From assembly GCA_937894725.1 (NCBI GenBank), contig CALAYL010000020.1:1-54496 (forward strand): a stretch of 54,496 nt of DNA. The letters run 5' to 3'. Under the pieces are notes generated by a model. That model was given only the letters and a program-made list of their open reading frames with translations. It did not search any database and was not told the origin of the DNA. A program made the position numbers and the translations under genes. The DNA is from an uncultured Bacteroidota bacterium. Its GTDB lineage: Bacteria > Bacteroidota > Bacteroidia > Chitinophagales > LD1. Of the stretch, positions 36,689-45,330 are shown one piece after another; position 1 is the stretch's first letter; the number at the start of each line of letters is the position of its first letter.

Positions 36689-38428
36689 ATGCAGTTTGAA
36701 TGGATAGATTGGATAGTAGTGCTTTTGTTCTTCGGGCTCACGCTATGGTTAGGTTTGCGCTATGCAAAAAAAGCGGGAGAAGATTTATCTGAGTTCTTTT
36801 TGGGGGGGCGAAAATTGCCTTGGTGGATTGCTGGCACTTCGATGGTAGCGACCACTTTTGCAGCCGATACGCCCCTACTCGTGGCAGGTATAGTGGCGCA
36901 AAACGGTATTTCGGGCAACTGGATATGGTGGAATATGCTCCTTGGCGGAATGCTTACTACTTTTTTCTTTGCTAAATATTGGCGAAGAAGCGGTGTGATG
37001 ACGGAAGTAGAACTTATTGAACTGCGTTATACGGGCAAACCTGCAGCATTTTTGAGGGGATTCAAAGCGGTGTATTTAGGCTTGTTTATGAATTGTATCA
37101 TACTCGGCTGGGTCAACTTAGCCATGGTCAAAATCTTGCAAGGCTTCTTTGGTCTCACCCCCGACATAGCCTTGTTATATGTAGGTTTGGCGATGTTGTT
37201 TGTAGCTATCTATTCAGCTATTTCGGGTTTGATGGGGGTAGCCATCACAGATGCCATTCAGTTTGTGGTGGCTATGGTGGGTTGCATTATTTTAGCTATG
37301 CTAGTTGTAAATTCGGAACAAATAGGTGGGCTTACGGGGCTTACCGCAAAACTTCCAGCATCGGCAATTTCATTTTTGCCCAATATAGGCGATGAGTCGC
37401 AAAGCACAGTCACGCTAATGACCATAGGGGTGGGCGCGTTTTTTGCTAGGATAGGTATCCAATGGTGGAGTAGCTGGTATCCAGGTGCAGAGCCAGGCGG
37501 AGGAGGTTATGTAGCCCAACGAATGATGAGTTGTAAAGACGAGAAGCATGCCGTGTATGCAACTTTGTTTTTTCAAATAGCACATTATTGTATTCGTCCA
37601 TGGCCATGGATTTTAGTGGGTTTGAGTGCGATTGTACTTTATCCAGAATTAGGTGCTAATGAAAAAGAAATGGGCTTTGTATTGGCGATGAAACAGTTTT
37701 TACCGACAGGGTTGAGGGGCTTGTTATTGGCTGCCTTTTTTGCTGCCTATATGAGCACCATAGCGACACAGCTCAACTGGGGGGCGAGCTACATCGTAAA
37801 TGATTTTTACAAACGATTTATAAAGCCAGAAGCCAATGATAAAAAACTAGTGATGGTATCGCAGCTCACTACTGTGCTGCTTATGGTGATAGCGCTACTA
37901 GTAACTACCCAACTCAAAACGATTGAAAACGCTTGGAGTTTCATCATAGAATGTGGTGCAGGATTGGGATTGGTACTGATACTACGCTGGTATTGGTGGC
38001 GCATCAATGCTTGGTCAGAGATTACGGCTACCATAGCCCCTTTTATCGCATACGGAGTAGCTACATATGGGTTTAAAATGGAATTTCCAAATTCGTTTTT
38101 CGTTACAGTGGGATTTACTACCATAGCTTGGATAGTCGTTACTTTTCTGACAAAACCAGAAAAAGAAGGACATTTACAAGCATTTTATAACAAGGTCCAA
38201 CCTGGTGGGTTCTGGGGAAAGTATGGCGTAGCGAGCATAAAAAACTCTAATGCCGCTTTTGTGTGTTGGATTGCTGCTGTTGGTTTGGTTTACAGTGCAT
38301 TGTTCGGAATAGGACACTTGCTTTTTAGTGAATTAACATGGTTTGTGATAGATGCTTCTATTTTTATTTTCTGTTTATTAATTTTGCGTAAATATTTAAG
38401 TAAATACGACTTCATAAATTTAAATTAA
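36689..38428 (+). CDS. sodium:solute symporter family transporter
   Basis: 579 residues with about 13-14 hydrophobic segments, an inner-membrane Na+-coupled symporter of the SSS family. The N-terminus (DWIVVLLFFGLTLWLGLRYAKKAGEDLSEFFLGGRKLPWWIAG, read in parts) and the ATTFAADTPLLVAGI segment in the second helix are typical of the Bacteroidota branch. Solute unknown; sugars, organic acids and amino acids are all carried by relatives. An outer-membrane barrel gene follows after five bases, suggesting that the two work together. A run of seven G lies at 36802-36808 in the coding strand. Confidence 0.9.
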   Translation: MQFEWIDWIVVLLFFGLTLWLGLRYAKKAGEDLSEFFLGGRKLPWWIAGTSMVATTFAADTPLLVAGIVAQNGISGNWIWWNMLLGGMLTTFFFAKYWRRSGVMTEVELIELRYTGKPAAFLRGFKAVYLGLFMNCIILGWVNLAMVKILQGFFGLTPDIALLYVGLAMLFVAIYSAISGLMGVAITDAIQFVVAMVGCIILAMLVVNSEQIGGLTGLTAKLPASAISFLPNIGDESQSTVTLMTIGVGAFFARIGIQWWSSWYPGAEPGGGGYVAQRMMSCKDEKHAVYATLFFQIAHYCIRPWPWILVGLSAIVLYPELGANEKEMGFVLAMKQFLPTGLRGLLLAAFFAAYMSTIATQLNWGASYIVNDFYKRFIKPEANDKKLVMVSQLTTVLLMVIALLVTTQLKTIENAWSFIIECGAGLGLVLILRWYWWRINAWSEITATIAPFIAYGVATYGFKMEFPNSFFVTVGFTTIAWIVVTFLTKPEKEGHLQAFYNKVQPGGFWGKYGVASIKNSNAAFVCWIAAVGLVYSALFGIGHLLFSELTWFVIDASIFIFCLLILRKYLSKYDFINLN

Positions 38429-38433
38429 ACAGC

Positions 38434-39027
38434 ATGAAAAAAACAATTTTAAGCTTTATAACCATAGCAGCAGTGGTATTTAGCAGCCAAGCTCAAGCTT
38501 TTGAAAAGGGAGGAAAATATATCTCTTTAGGATTAGGTGGTGCAAGCTACTTCCATGTAGTTCCTAGCGCAGGATATTACCCTACGCTATATAGTCCTAT
38601 CACTGGTCAGTTGAGTGTACAAGGAGAGTTTGGTGTACATGAATATGTAGGTGTAGGATTCTATACTGGAATAGGTGGAGGCGCAGGCTTGGGAGGGTCG
38701 AGACTTGGACTTCTAGGTGCAGGAGGTGGTGTAGGTGAACTCACTGTGCCTATAGGTGTGATTGCCAATTTTCACTTTTATCAACTAATAGCCGACAAAT
38801 CAGGCAAGGACATAAAAGCAGATAAGCTGGATGTATATGCAGGGCTAAACTTAGGCACTGGGTTAGGCGTTTTGTTTCCGGGTGGGGGCAATACAGACTT
38901 AGCGGCTTTAGTATGGGGTGGTCCTCAAGTAGGTGTTCGCTATTTCTTCAAAGAAAAGATAGCTGTAAATGGAGAATTGGGATATGGTAAAACATGGGTA
39001 AATGCAGGTTTTACATTCAAACTTTAA
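38434..39027 (+). CDS. small outer-membrane beta-barrel-like protein
   Basis: 197 residues. Signal peptide residues 1-22 (ending SQAQA). The mature part has alternating amphipathic strands rich in Gly, Tyr and Val, several LGGAS/GGGAGLGGS turns and a last strand NAGFTFKL ending in an aromatic-x-hydrophobic pattern, as expected for a small outer-membrane barrel of the OmpW/OmpA-barrel size. It follows the symporter gene by five bases and ends in a good terminator, so the pair is an operon. Role inferred: passage of the symporter's solute or surface structure; not established. Confidence 0.7.
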   Translation: MKKTILSFITIAAVVFSSQAQAFEKGGKYISLGLGGASYFHVVPSAGYYPTLYSPITGQLSVQGEFGVHEYVGVGFYTGIGGGAGLGGSRLGLLGAGGGVGELTVPIGVIANFHFYQLIADKSGKDIKADKLDVYAGLNLGTGLGVLFPGGGNTDLAALVWGGPQVGVRYFFKEKIAVNGELGYGKTWVNAGFTFKL

Positions 39028-39047
39028 AATTTTAATAATAAATTGAT

Positions 39048-39076
39048 AAAAAGGTTCGTATTTACGAACCTTTTTT
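39048..39076 (+). terminator. rho-independent terminator of the symporter operon
   Basis: AAAAAGGTTCGT pairs with ACGAACCTTTTT around a four-base loop (12-base-pair stem) and continues into a T run. It lies 20 bases after the stop of the barrel gene. Confidence 0.85.
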
Positions 39077-39110
39077 GATTTATTGATTTAAAACAGTTTA
39101 GTTTGTTGTT

Positions 39111-40298
39111 ATGACAACTGGTATTATCATCGCTTTTTGTGTTTTAATCATTATCGCTTATATTTTTGATATCACCTCTTCTGATACCAAAATACCTTCA
39201 GTGATATTGTTACTTCTATTGGGGTGGCTAGTACACCAGCTAACCGATTTTATGGATGTGCAAATTCCAAATCTTGAAGGTATTCTTCCCCTGCTAGGTA
39301 CTGTAGGTTTAATCATGATTGTACTTGAAGGCACACTTGAGTTAGAAATCAATTTAAAAAAACTTTCCACGCTCGCTAAGGCATTTTTTTCTGCTTCTAT
39401 TTCGCTTATCGTGTTTAGTTTAATCCTAGCTTATTTCTTTCATTTTGTGAGCGGTTATTCGTTTAAGCTATGCCTTATAAATGCAATACCGCTTAGTGTT
39501 ATCAGTAGCTCTATCGCTATTCCGAGTGTACGAAACTTAGGTATTGAGGTGAGAGAATTTGTAACCTACGAGTCTAGTTTGTCCGATATTGTAGGGGTTA
39601 TATTATTTAACTTTTTTGCTTTGAATGAAGTGGTCGATTTTAGGGCGGTGATGAATTTTGGGGTAGAGTTTGTGTATATTATTTTGATTTCCTTTGCCGC
39701 TACTGCCGCCTTGGCATTTTTACTCAGCAAAATCAACCATCATGTAAAGTTTGCGCCTATCATCTTTTTAATCATTTTGATCTATACGGTAGCGAAATAC
39801 TTCCATCTTCCAGCACTAATTTTTGTACTTGTGTTAGGCTTATTTTTAGGAAATTTCGATATAGCGGGTGAAAATCGATTTATCAAATTGCTAAAACCTG
39901 AAATACTCGACAAGGAGGTGCATAAATTTAAAGAGCTCGTGATAGAAGCTACCTTTTTAGTAAGAAGCATCTTCTTTATCCTTTTTGGATTTTTGATGAA
40001 AACCTCCGAAATTTTAGATACTAAAACATTGGGCTGGGCAGCGGGTATCGTATCGCTCATATTCACCATAAGAGCTATTCAACTCTATGTCACCAAGATG
40101 GATATGCTTCCCTACTTATTTATCGCTCCCAGAGGATTGATTACTATTCTTCTATTTCTAGCTATCCCTAGTACTTATTTTATGCCCCTCGTAAGCATTT
40201 CTTTGGTTATTCAAATCGTTATATTTACAGCATTGTTTATGATGTTAGGTATGATATTCAAAAGAAAAGACGAAGTGGGAGAAGTAATTATCTCGTAA
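39111..40298 (+). CDS. cation:proton antiporter, CPA family
   Basis: 395 residues, 11-12 hydrophobic segments, an inner-membrane monovalent cation/H+ antiporter. The region GLIMIVLEGTLELEINLKKL and the discontinuous-helix region SSSIAIPSVRNLG ... ESSLSDIVGVILF carry the polar and acidic residues expected for the ion site. There is no cytosolic RCK/TrkA domain. Ion preference (Na+ or K+) cannot be read. The Crp/Fnr gene starts ten bases after its stop, so the antiporter and regulator are co-transcribed, which together with downstream genes suggests control of ion balance. Confidence 0.85.
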   Translation: MTTGIIIAFCVLIIIAYIFDITSSDTKIPSVILLLLLGWLVHQLTDFMDVQIPNLEGILPLLGTVGLIMIVLEGTLELEINLKKLSTLAKAFFSASISLIVFSLILAYFFHFVSGYSFKLCLINAIPLSVISSSIAIPSVRNLGIEVREFVTYESSLSDIVGVILFNFFALNEVVDFRAVMNFGVEFVYIILISFAATAALAFLLSKINHHVKFAPIIFLIILIYTVAKYFHLPALIFVLVLGLFLGNFDIAGENRFIKLLKPEILDKEVHKFKELVIEATFLVRSIFFILFGFLMKTSEILDTKTLGWAAGIVSLIFTIRAIQLYVTKMDMLPYLFIAPRGLITILLFLAIPSTYFMPLVSISLVIQIVIFTALFMMLGMIFKRKDEVGEVIIS

Positions 40299-40308
40299 AA
40301 CTTATAAA

Positions 40309-41028
40309 ATGATAGATATAGAAGACAGAATAGAAAATGCGGTAAAGAAGTACCACTTTATCTCTTCTATTCACTTCAAATTATTTAATGAAGAGGAGCA
40401 GCGTATTTTTTTTGAAAAAAAACAGCTGATAAATCTAAAGAAAAAAGAAGTACTGTTTGAACAAGACACATACTCTCGTGGGCTATATGTAGTCAAATCT
40501 GGGAGAATAAAAATCCAACAGCTCAACTTTGATGGTTCAAATCAGATTTTGTTTATTTATAGCCAAGGAGATATTTTTGGGTATCGAAATTTGATTACCA
40601 GTGAACGAAACAATGTATCCGCCATAGCCTTAGAACCAGCTGAAATAGAGCTTATACCTGCAGATACTTTCATGTTCTTATTGAAAACATCAAACACGCT
40701 AAATCAACAACTTTTAAGAGCTGTAAGTGATGAGTTTACGGTACTCACCAATAGAATAAATATTTTTGCTCAACGAGGTATTAAAGAACGGCTATCGCTT
40801 GCCCTACTCTTGCTAAACAAAAAATACACAGCACCCCACGCTACAGAATATTTTTCAGAAATAAAGCTTTCAAGAAAAGACTTAGCCGATTATGTAGGCA
40901 CCTCGATAGAAAACATGGTAAGAACAATCCAATTTTTTAAGCAAAAAAAGCTAATCAAAACTATTGGCAAAAGCATTGTGATCACCCATCCAGAAAATCT
41001 CTTAATCCTATCGGGGATATACTACTAA
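40309..41028 (+). CDS. Crp/Fnr-family transcriptional regulator
   Basis: 239 residues. Residues about 20-140 form a cyclic-nucleotide-binding-type beta roll (GLYVVKSGRIKIQQ, YSQGDIFGYRNLI), followed by the dimerisation helix and a winged-helix domain LSRKDLADYVGTSIENMVRTIQFFKQKKLI. The recognition helix has Glu and Arg at the positions that contact DNA in FNR (E-x-x-S-R), but Val instead of Ser. There are no N-terminal FNR cysteines, so no Fe-S sensor is expected; the ligand is unknown. Co-transcribed with the antiporter. A palindrome of FNR type lies 12 bases after its stop. Confidence 0.9.
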   Translation: MIDIEDRIENAVKKYHFISSIHFKLFNEEEQRIFFEKKQLINLKKKEVLFEQDTYSRGLYVVKSGRIKIQQLNFDGSNQILFIYSQGDIFGYRNLITSERNNVSAIALEPAEIELIPADTFMFLLKTSNTLNQQLLRAVSDEFTVLTNRINIFAQRGIKERLSLALLLLNKKYTAPHATEYFSEIKLSRKDLADYVGTSIENMVRTIQFFKQKKLIKTIGKSIVITHPENLLILSGIYY

Positions 41029-41038
41029 AATTCCGTTT

Positions 41039-41060
41039 ATTGACATTAGTCAATTTTTTT
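41039..41060 (+). promoter_or_regulatory. FNR-like palindrome, or weak terminator
   Basis: TTGACATTAGTCAA (41040-41053) has five-base inverted arms and a four-base spacer, like Crp/Fnr-family sites TTGAC/T-N4-A/GTCAA. It is centred about 43 bases upstream of the start of transcription expected from the -7 box at 41076-41083. The same bases form a six-base-pair A+T-rich hairpin followed by TTTTTT, so it may instead, or also, end the regulator's transcript. Confidence 0.5.
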
Positions 41061-41075
41061 ATGCTTTTATAAACA

Positions 41076-41083
41076 TATGTTTG
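41076..41083 (+). promoter_or_regulatory. -7 promoter element of the stress operon
   Basis: TATGTTTG is an exact TAnnTTTG match 15 bases before the ATG at 41098, the first gene of a five-gene plus-strand run. No clear -33 TTTG; activator dependence would fit this. Confidence 0.55.
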
Positions 41084-41097
41084 AGAAAATTAAATAA

Positions 41098-42675
41098 ATG
41101 TCAGATCACGTGATTAATACTATCAACGAAAAAAAAATCAAGGTAAGGAACTTTACCATTAAAGATTACGAACAAATCGTTTCACTCCAAAAAAAATGTT
41201 TTCCAAAAATGCTCCCTTGGAGTATAGCGCAATTTAGCAGTATTATAGATACCTTTAAGGAAGGACAATTTGTGGTAGAATACGCCAAGAAGATAATCGC
41301 CTCCTCTTGTTCACTTATAATCAATATAAACGAATATCCTGAAGATGCTTCCTGGCAAATACTCACTGGCAATGGGTATATCAAAAACCACACCCCAATT
41401 GGCGATACACTATATGGTATGGAAATAATGGTAGATCCAGACTATAGAAATATGAAACTGGCTCGAAGACTATATGAGGCCAGAAAAGATTTGGTGGTGC
41501 GCAAAAACATTCAAAAGATTGCCATTGGAGGTAGAATTCCGAATTTTCATCGCTATGCGAAAAAAATGGATGTATATCAATATGTAAAAGCAGTTTCAGA
41601 CAAAAAAATCTACGACCCTGTACTCACTACACAACTAGCCAACGGGTTTTATCTAAAAAACATACTCGAAAACTATCTACCATCTGATATTGAATCGGGT
41701 GGCAATGCGACTAAACTTGAATGGACAAACTACCAATTCAAAAGCAGAAGAGAGACTAAACGTTCTCCATATGTAAGAGTAGCTGCTATACAATATCAAA
41801 TGCGTACCATCGCTAACTTTGATGAGTTTGCTTCGCAATGTGAATTTTTTGTGGATGTGGCATCCGATTATAGATCAGACTTTGTGCTTTTTCCAGAAAT
41901 GATAACGATGCAGTTACTTTCATTTATGCCACCCGAAAGGCCGGCCAAATCGGCTAGACGGCTTAGCGAGTTTACTGATCAATACATTTCGCTTTTTAGA
42001 GGACTAGCCATGCGATACAATATTAATATCATAGGCGGCTCGCACTTTAATGTTGAAAATGATGATCTTTATAACATTTCATACCTTTTTAAAAGAGACG
42101 GTAGTGTAGAACGTCAATACAAGATCCAAATTACACCACACGAAAAGAAATGGTGGGGGGTAAAAGGCGGTGACGCTGTAAATGTATTTGATACCGATTG
42201 TGGTAAGGTGGCTATTGCTATTTGCTATGATGTTCAGTTTCCAGAGCTAGTGCGTATCGCTGCCCGCAAAGGGGCGCAGATATTGTTTGTCCCCTTCAAC
42301 ACAGACGAACGAAGAGGCTATATAAGAGTAAGGACTTGTGCTCAAGCAAGAGCTATCGAAAATCAAATGTATGTGGCTATCACTGGCTGTGTGGGCAATT
42401 TGCCTAAGGTCGAAAACCTTGACATCCACTATTCACAATCGGCTATTTTCACCCCATCTGATGTAGAATTTTCGAGAGAAGGCATAGCCACCGAAGCCAC
42501 CCCAAATACAGAAGCTGTAATATTTCAAGATTTAGACTTAAATCTCTTGAAAAGAAATAGAGAGTATGGTACTGTACAACACTGGAACGATATACGAGAT
42601 GACCTTTATGAAGTCACGCTCAAAGAAAAACCAGCTAAGCAAAATACAGCCAAAAAAACACCTTCGCCAAAATAG
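41098..42675 (+). CDS. GNAT acetyltransferase fused to carbon-nitrogen hydrolase
   Basis: 525 residues in two domains. Residues about 15-190 are a GNAT fold (VRNFTIKDYEQIVSLQKKCFP, MEIMVDPDYRNMKLARRLYEAR). Residues about 225-505 are a nitrilase-superfamily amidohydrolase with the catalytic triad Glu267 (FPEM), Lys342 (YKIQ) and Cys376 (AICYD). The same order occurs in Bacillus YhcX. Substrates are unknown; nitrilase-superfamily amidases often repair or recycle small amides. It heads an operon: UspA follows after six bases. Confidence 0.92.
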   Translation: MSDHVINTINEKKIKVRNFTIKDYEQIVSLQKKCFPKMLPWSIAQFSSIIDTFKEGQFVVEYAKKIIASSCSLIININEYPEDASWQILTGNGYIKNHTPIGDTLYGMEIMVDPDYRNMKLARRLYEARKDLVVRKNIQKIAIGGRIPNFHRYAKKMDVYQYVKAVSDKKIYDPVLTTQLANGFYLKNILENYLPSDIESGGNATKLEWTNYQFKSRRETKRSPYVRVAAIQYQMRTIANFDEFASQCEFFVDVASDYRSDFVLFPEMITMQLLSFMPPERPAKSARRLSEFTDQYISLFRGLAMRYNINIIGGSHFNVENDDLYNISYLFKRDGSVERQYKIQITPHEKKWWGVKGGDAVNVFDTDCGKVAIAICYDVQFPELVRIAARKGAQILFVPFNTDERRGYIRVRTCAQARAIENQMYVAITGCVGNLPKVENLDIHYSQSAIFTPSDVEFSREGIATEATPNTEAVIFQDLDLNLLKRNREYGTVQHWNDIRDDLYEVTLKEKPAKQNTAKKTPSPK

Positions 42676-42681
42676 TGAGTT

Positions 42682-43530
42682 ATGAAAATTAGCCGAATAA
42701 AAAGTGTACTTGTACCCACCGACTTTTCACCTATCTCAATAAATGCGCTAAGATTTGCAGCTGCTTTTTGTAAAAAGGTAAAAGCTAGTTTGCACCTTAT
42801 CAATGTAGTAGAACTAAGCCCTCTTGTATATACCCAACAAGTAATGGCGGCTACACACGCCAATGAACAAAAGCTAACAATGGCTAAGACTGAACTCACT
42901 AAACTAAGTATGCAATTGAAAGCTGAGTTTGGGATCAATGTGCGAAAAAACATCTACACTGGCCCAGTATATGACGGCATTATTAGAGCGGCTCATCTGG
43001 TAGATACCGACCTCATCATTCTCGGTACAGCTGGTCATCATAGCATTGCTAAAACTATTTTTGGAAGCACTACTACGCGATTGCTTCGCAATACTACCTT
43101 ACCCGTACTTACCCTGACCGAAGACTATACGAGCGAACATTTATTTGACAATATTATATTGCCATTCAATACAGATAAAAACACCTTGAAAAAAGTAGAA
43201 TACCTAAAAAATTTCACTCAGCTTTTTGGCAACCATCTTTATATCTATGCTTATTCTTCGACCCCAAATAATCTATTGCTCAAAAAACAAGCTCAAAAAA
43301 TAGCCGCCCAATTTGCTAAGTCCAATATCGAAATTTCCATACATGAAGATGCCGGAAATGATTATGCAAAAGGAGTAGTTGATTTTGCAAAAAAAGTAAA
43401 TGCAGACCTCATTGCCGCTATATGCCACAACGATCATGCTATCTTTCATTTTTTACGAACCAATGCGCAAAACAATATTGTGAACGAATCTGCCATTCCT
43501 GTCTTAAACATTCCTATTTTTGACATTTAA
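42682..43530 (+). CDS. tandem universal stress protein
   Basis: 282 residues with two Usp domains. Domain 1 (1-140) begins SVLVPTDFSPISINALRFA and ends with an ATP-binding motif GTAGHHSIAKTIFGSTTTRL. Domain 2 (150-282) begins NIILPFNTDKNT and lacks the full G-x2-G-x9-G-S/T motif, ending NESAIPVLNIPI, so only the first may bind nucleotide. Usp proteins accompany transporters and respond to energy or osmotic stress. Six bases after the GNAT-nitrilase gene and 42 bases before the permease gene. Confidence 0.92.
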   Translation: MKISRIKSVLVPTDFSPISINALRFAAAFCKKVKASLHLINVVELSPLVYTQQVMAATHANEQKLTMAKTELTKLSMQLKAEFGINVRKNIYTGPVYDGIIRAAHLVDTDLIILGTAGHHSIAKTIFGSTTTRLLRNTTLPVLTLTEDYTSEHLFDNIILPFNTDKNTLKKVEYLKNFTQLFGNHLYIYAYSSTPNNLLLKKQAQKIAAQFAKSNIEISIHEDAGNDYAKGVVDFAKKVNADLIAAICHNDHAIFHFLRTNAQNNIVNESAIPVLNIPIFDI

Positions 43531-43572
43531 TCATTATTACCCATAATTTCCAATTTAGATTTTAAAATACAC

Positions 43573-45324
43573 ATGACATCAATCGCTACCAAAGTCCATA
43601 AAAAATTAAACGAACTTGAATCTACCGCCATTTGTGGTAATGATATCACCTCTTCCTGTCTCTATGTATCCTCACTTACGATTATTTATGCTGGACAGTA
43701 TGCCTGGATATCTTTAGCTATAGTAGCATTAGTGCTATTTTTATTTAGAAAAATATATGGCGAAGTAGTGGGAGCACTCCCCCTCAATGGAGGCGCATAC
43801 AATGCCTTGTTGAACACCACCACCAAGCAGATGGCCGCTTTTGCCGCTTGTCTTACTATCTTATCCTACATGGCTACCGCGGTTATTTCAGCGAGTGAAG
43901 CCATGCACTACTTACAACACCTTGTAGCCAATTTAAATTTAATCATAGCGACTATTGTTTTGCTAGCGCTTTTTATGATTTTGTCTATCATAGGCATAGG
44001 CGAATCGGCCAAAGTAGCTGTAGGTATTTTTATTTTCCACATGATTACGTTAGTATTGCTCGTAGCCACCGCTATATGGTTTATTGCTTTCAACGGACCC
44101 GACATTTTTAATGCCAATTGGCATTTTCCGATTACCTCTGGCTCTATTAAAAACGCTTTATTTTTTGGCTTTGCCGCTGCCATGCTAGGTATTTCTGGTT
44201 TTGAAAGTTCGGCCAACTTTGTAGAAGAACAAATGCCTGGCGTGTTTCCAAAAACACTGCGCAACATGTGGATAGCGGTGAGTTTTTTTAATCCACTCAT
44301 CGCATTGTTGATATTAGGTGTGTTGCCCATTGCAGTGGTAGGCGAACATAAAGAATCTCTTCTCGCATTTTTAGGTCAAACCACGGGCGGACACTGGCTC
44401 GGCACACTCATTTCAATAGATGCTGTACTTGTATTGAGCGGTGCTGTACTTACCTCATATGTAGGTGTAGCGGGGCTAACAGAACGCATCACACTCGATC
44501 GTATTTTTCCCAATTTTTTATTGTCAAAAAACAAAAATGGCGTAAACTATCGAATTATCATCACCTTCTTTATTCTGTGTATATCGGTATTTTTTGCTAC
44601 TGCTGGTGACCTTACTGCATTAGCCGGAGTATATACCTTTTCTTTTCTTGCCGTAATGGCGCTTTTTGGAATTGGAAATTTATTGCTCAAAACCAAACGA
44701 AACAAACTACCTAGGCCAGAGTATGCGCATCCCCTTAGTGTCATTGCGGCTATAATTTTTGTTATCATCGCTTTTGTAGGTAATATGCAACTCAACCCAA
44801 GTTCATTTATCGTATTCTTAAAATACTTGATCCCTTCATTAGCTTTTGTGATGTTGATGCTAAATAGAGTTGTCGTGCTCAAGTGGGCTTTGATACTCAT
44901 TGAATATCTTTTTGAACCTATACAAAAACTTATTGAACATTCGCAGGGTGCGCTAGACCGAGTTATTTCTCGTATCAACGAACAAGAATTTGTGTTTTTT
45001 ACTAAAGGAGATGACATCGCTATACTCAATAAAGTGATGCTCTATGTAGAAAATAACGAGACTACAAAGCGCCTCAAAATCGTAAACGTGTATAAGCAAA
45101 CTGTAGATAATGAAATGCTCAAAAAAGACATCAATGTTCTCGACAGGGCCTATCCTGACATCGATATAGAATTTATAGAAATAGAAGGCGATTTTGGCCC
45201 AGCCCTTATAGAGGTACTTTCCGAAAAATGGAATATTCCAAAAAACTTTATGTTCATTGGATCTCCAAGCAATCGATTTTCCTATCGAGTTTCAGAGCTA
45301 GGAGGGGTTCGACTAATTATGTAA
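43573..45324 (+). CDS. APC-superfamily permease resembling the K+ importer KimA
   Basis: 583 residues; 12 hydrophobic segments to about 440 and a cytosolic alpha/beta C-terminal domain of about 130 residues (FVFFTKGDDIAILNKVML ... FMFIGSPSNRFSYRVSELGG). KimA of Bacillus subtilis has the same plan, with a C-terminal domain of universal-stress fold. In TM1, Asp24 and Tyr31 (DITSSCLY) have the spacing of KimA's DALSSVAY; TM3 has Thr102-x3-Ser106 as in KimA's TVAVS; Ser208 in GISGFE stands where KimA has Thr. These are K+ ligands in KimA as I recall its structure. KimA's TM3 Asp is Ser98 here. An amino-acid permease remains the alternative. Confidence 0.75.
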   Translation: MTSIATKVHKKLNELESTAICGNDITSSCLYVSSLTIIYAGQYAWISLAIVALVLFLFRKIYGEVVGALPLNGGAYNALLNTTTKQMAAFAACLTILSYMATAVISASEAMHYLQHLVANLNLIIATIVLLALFMILSIIGIGESAKVAVGIFIFHMITLVLLVATAIWFIAFNGPDIFNANWHFPITSGSIKNALFFGFAAAMLGISGFESSANFVEEQMPGVFPKTLRNMWIAVSFFNPLIALLILGVLPIAVVGEHKESLLAFLGQTTGGHWLGTLISIDAVLVLSGAVLTSYVGVAGLTERITLDRIFPNFLLSKNKNGVNYRIIITFFILCISVFFATAGDLTALAGVYTFSFLAVMALFGIGNLLLKTKRNKLPRPEYAHPLSVIAAIIFVIIAFVGNMQLNPSSFIVFLKYLIPSLAFVMLMLNRVVVLKWALILIEYLFEPIQKLIEHSQGALDRVISRINEQEFVFFTKGDDIAILNKVMLYVENNETTKRLKIVNVYKQTVDNEMLKKDINVLDRAYPDIDIEFIEIEGDFGPALIEVLSEKWNIPKNFMFIGSPSNRFSYRVSELGGVRLIM

Positions 45325-45330
45325 AACAGT

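Noticed and set aside
43908..45029. 140- and 160-codon frames antisense to the permease
   Set aside because: Antisense shadows of a clear membrane protein gene, without promoters or leaders.
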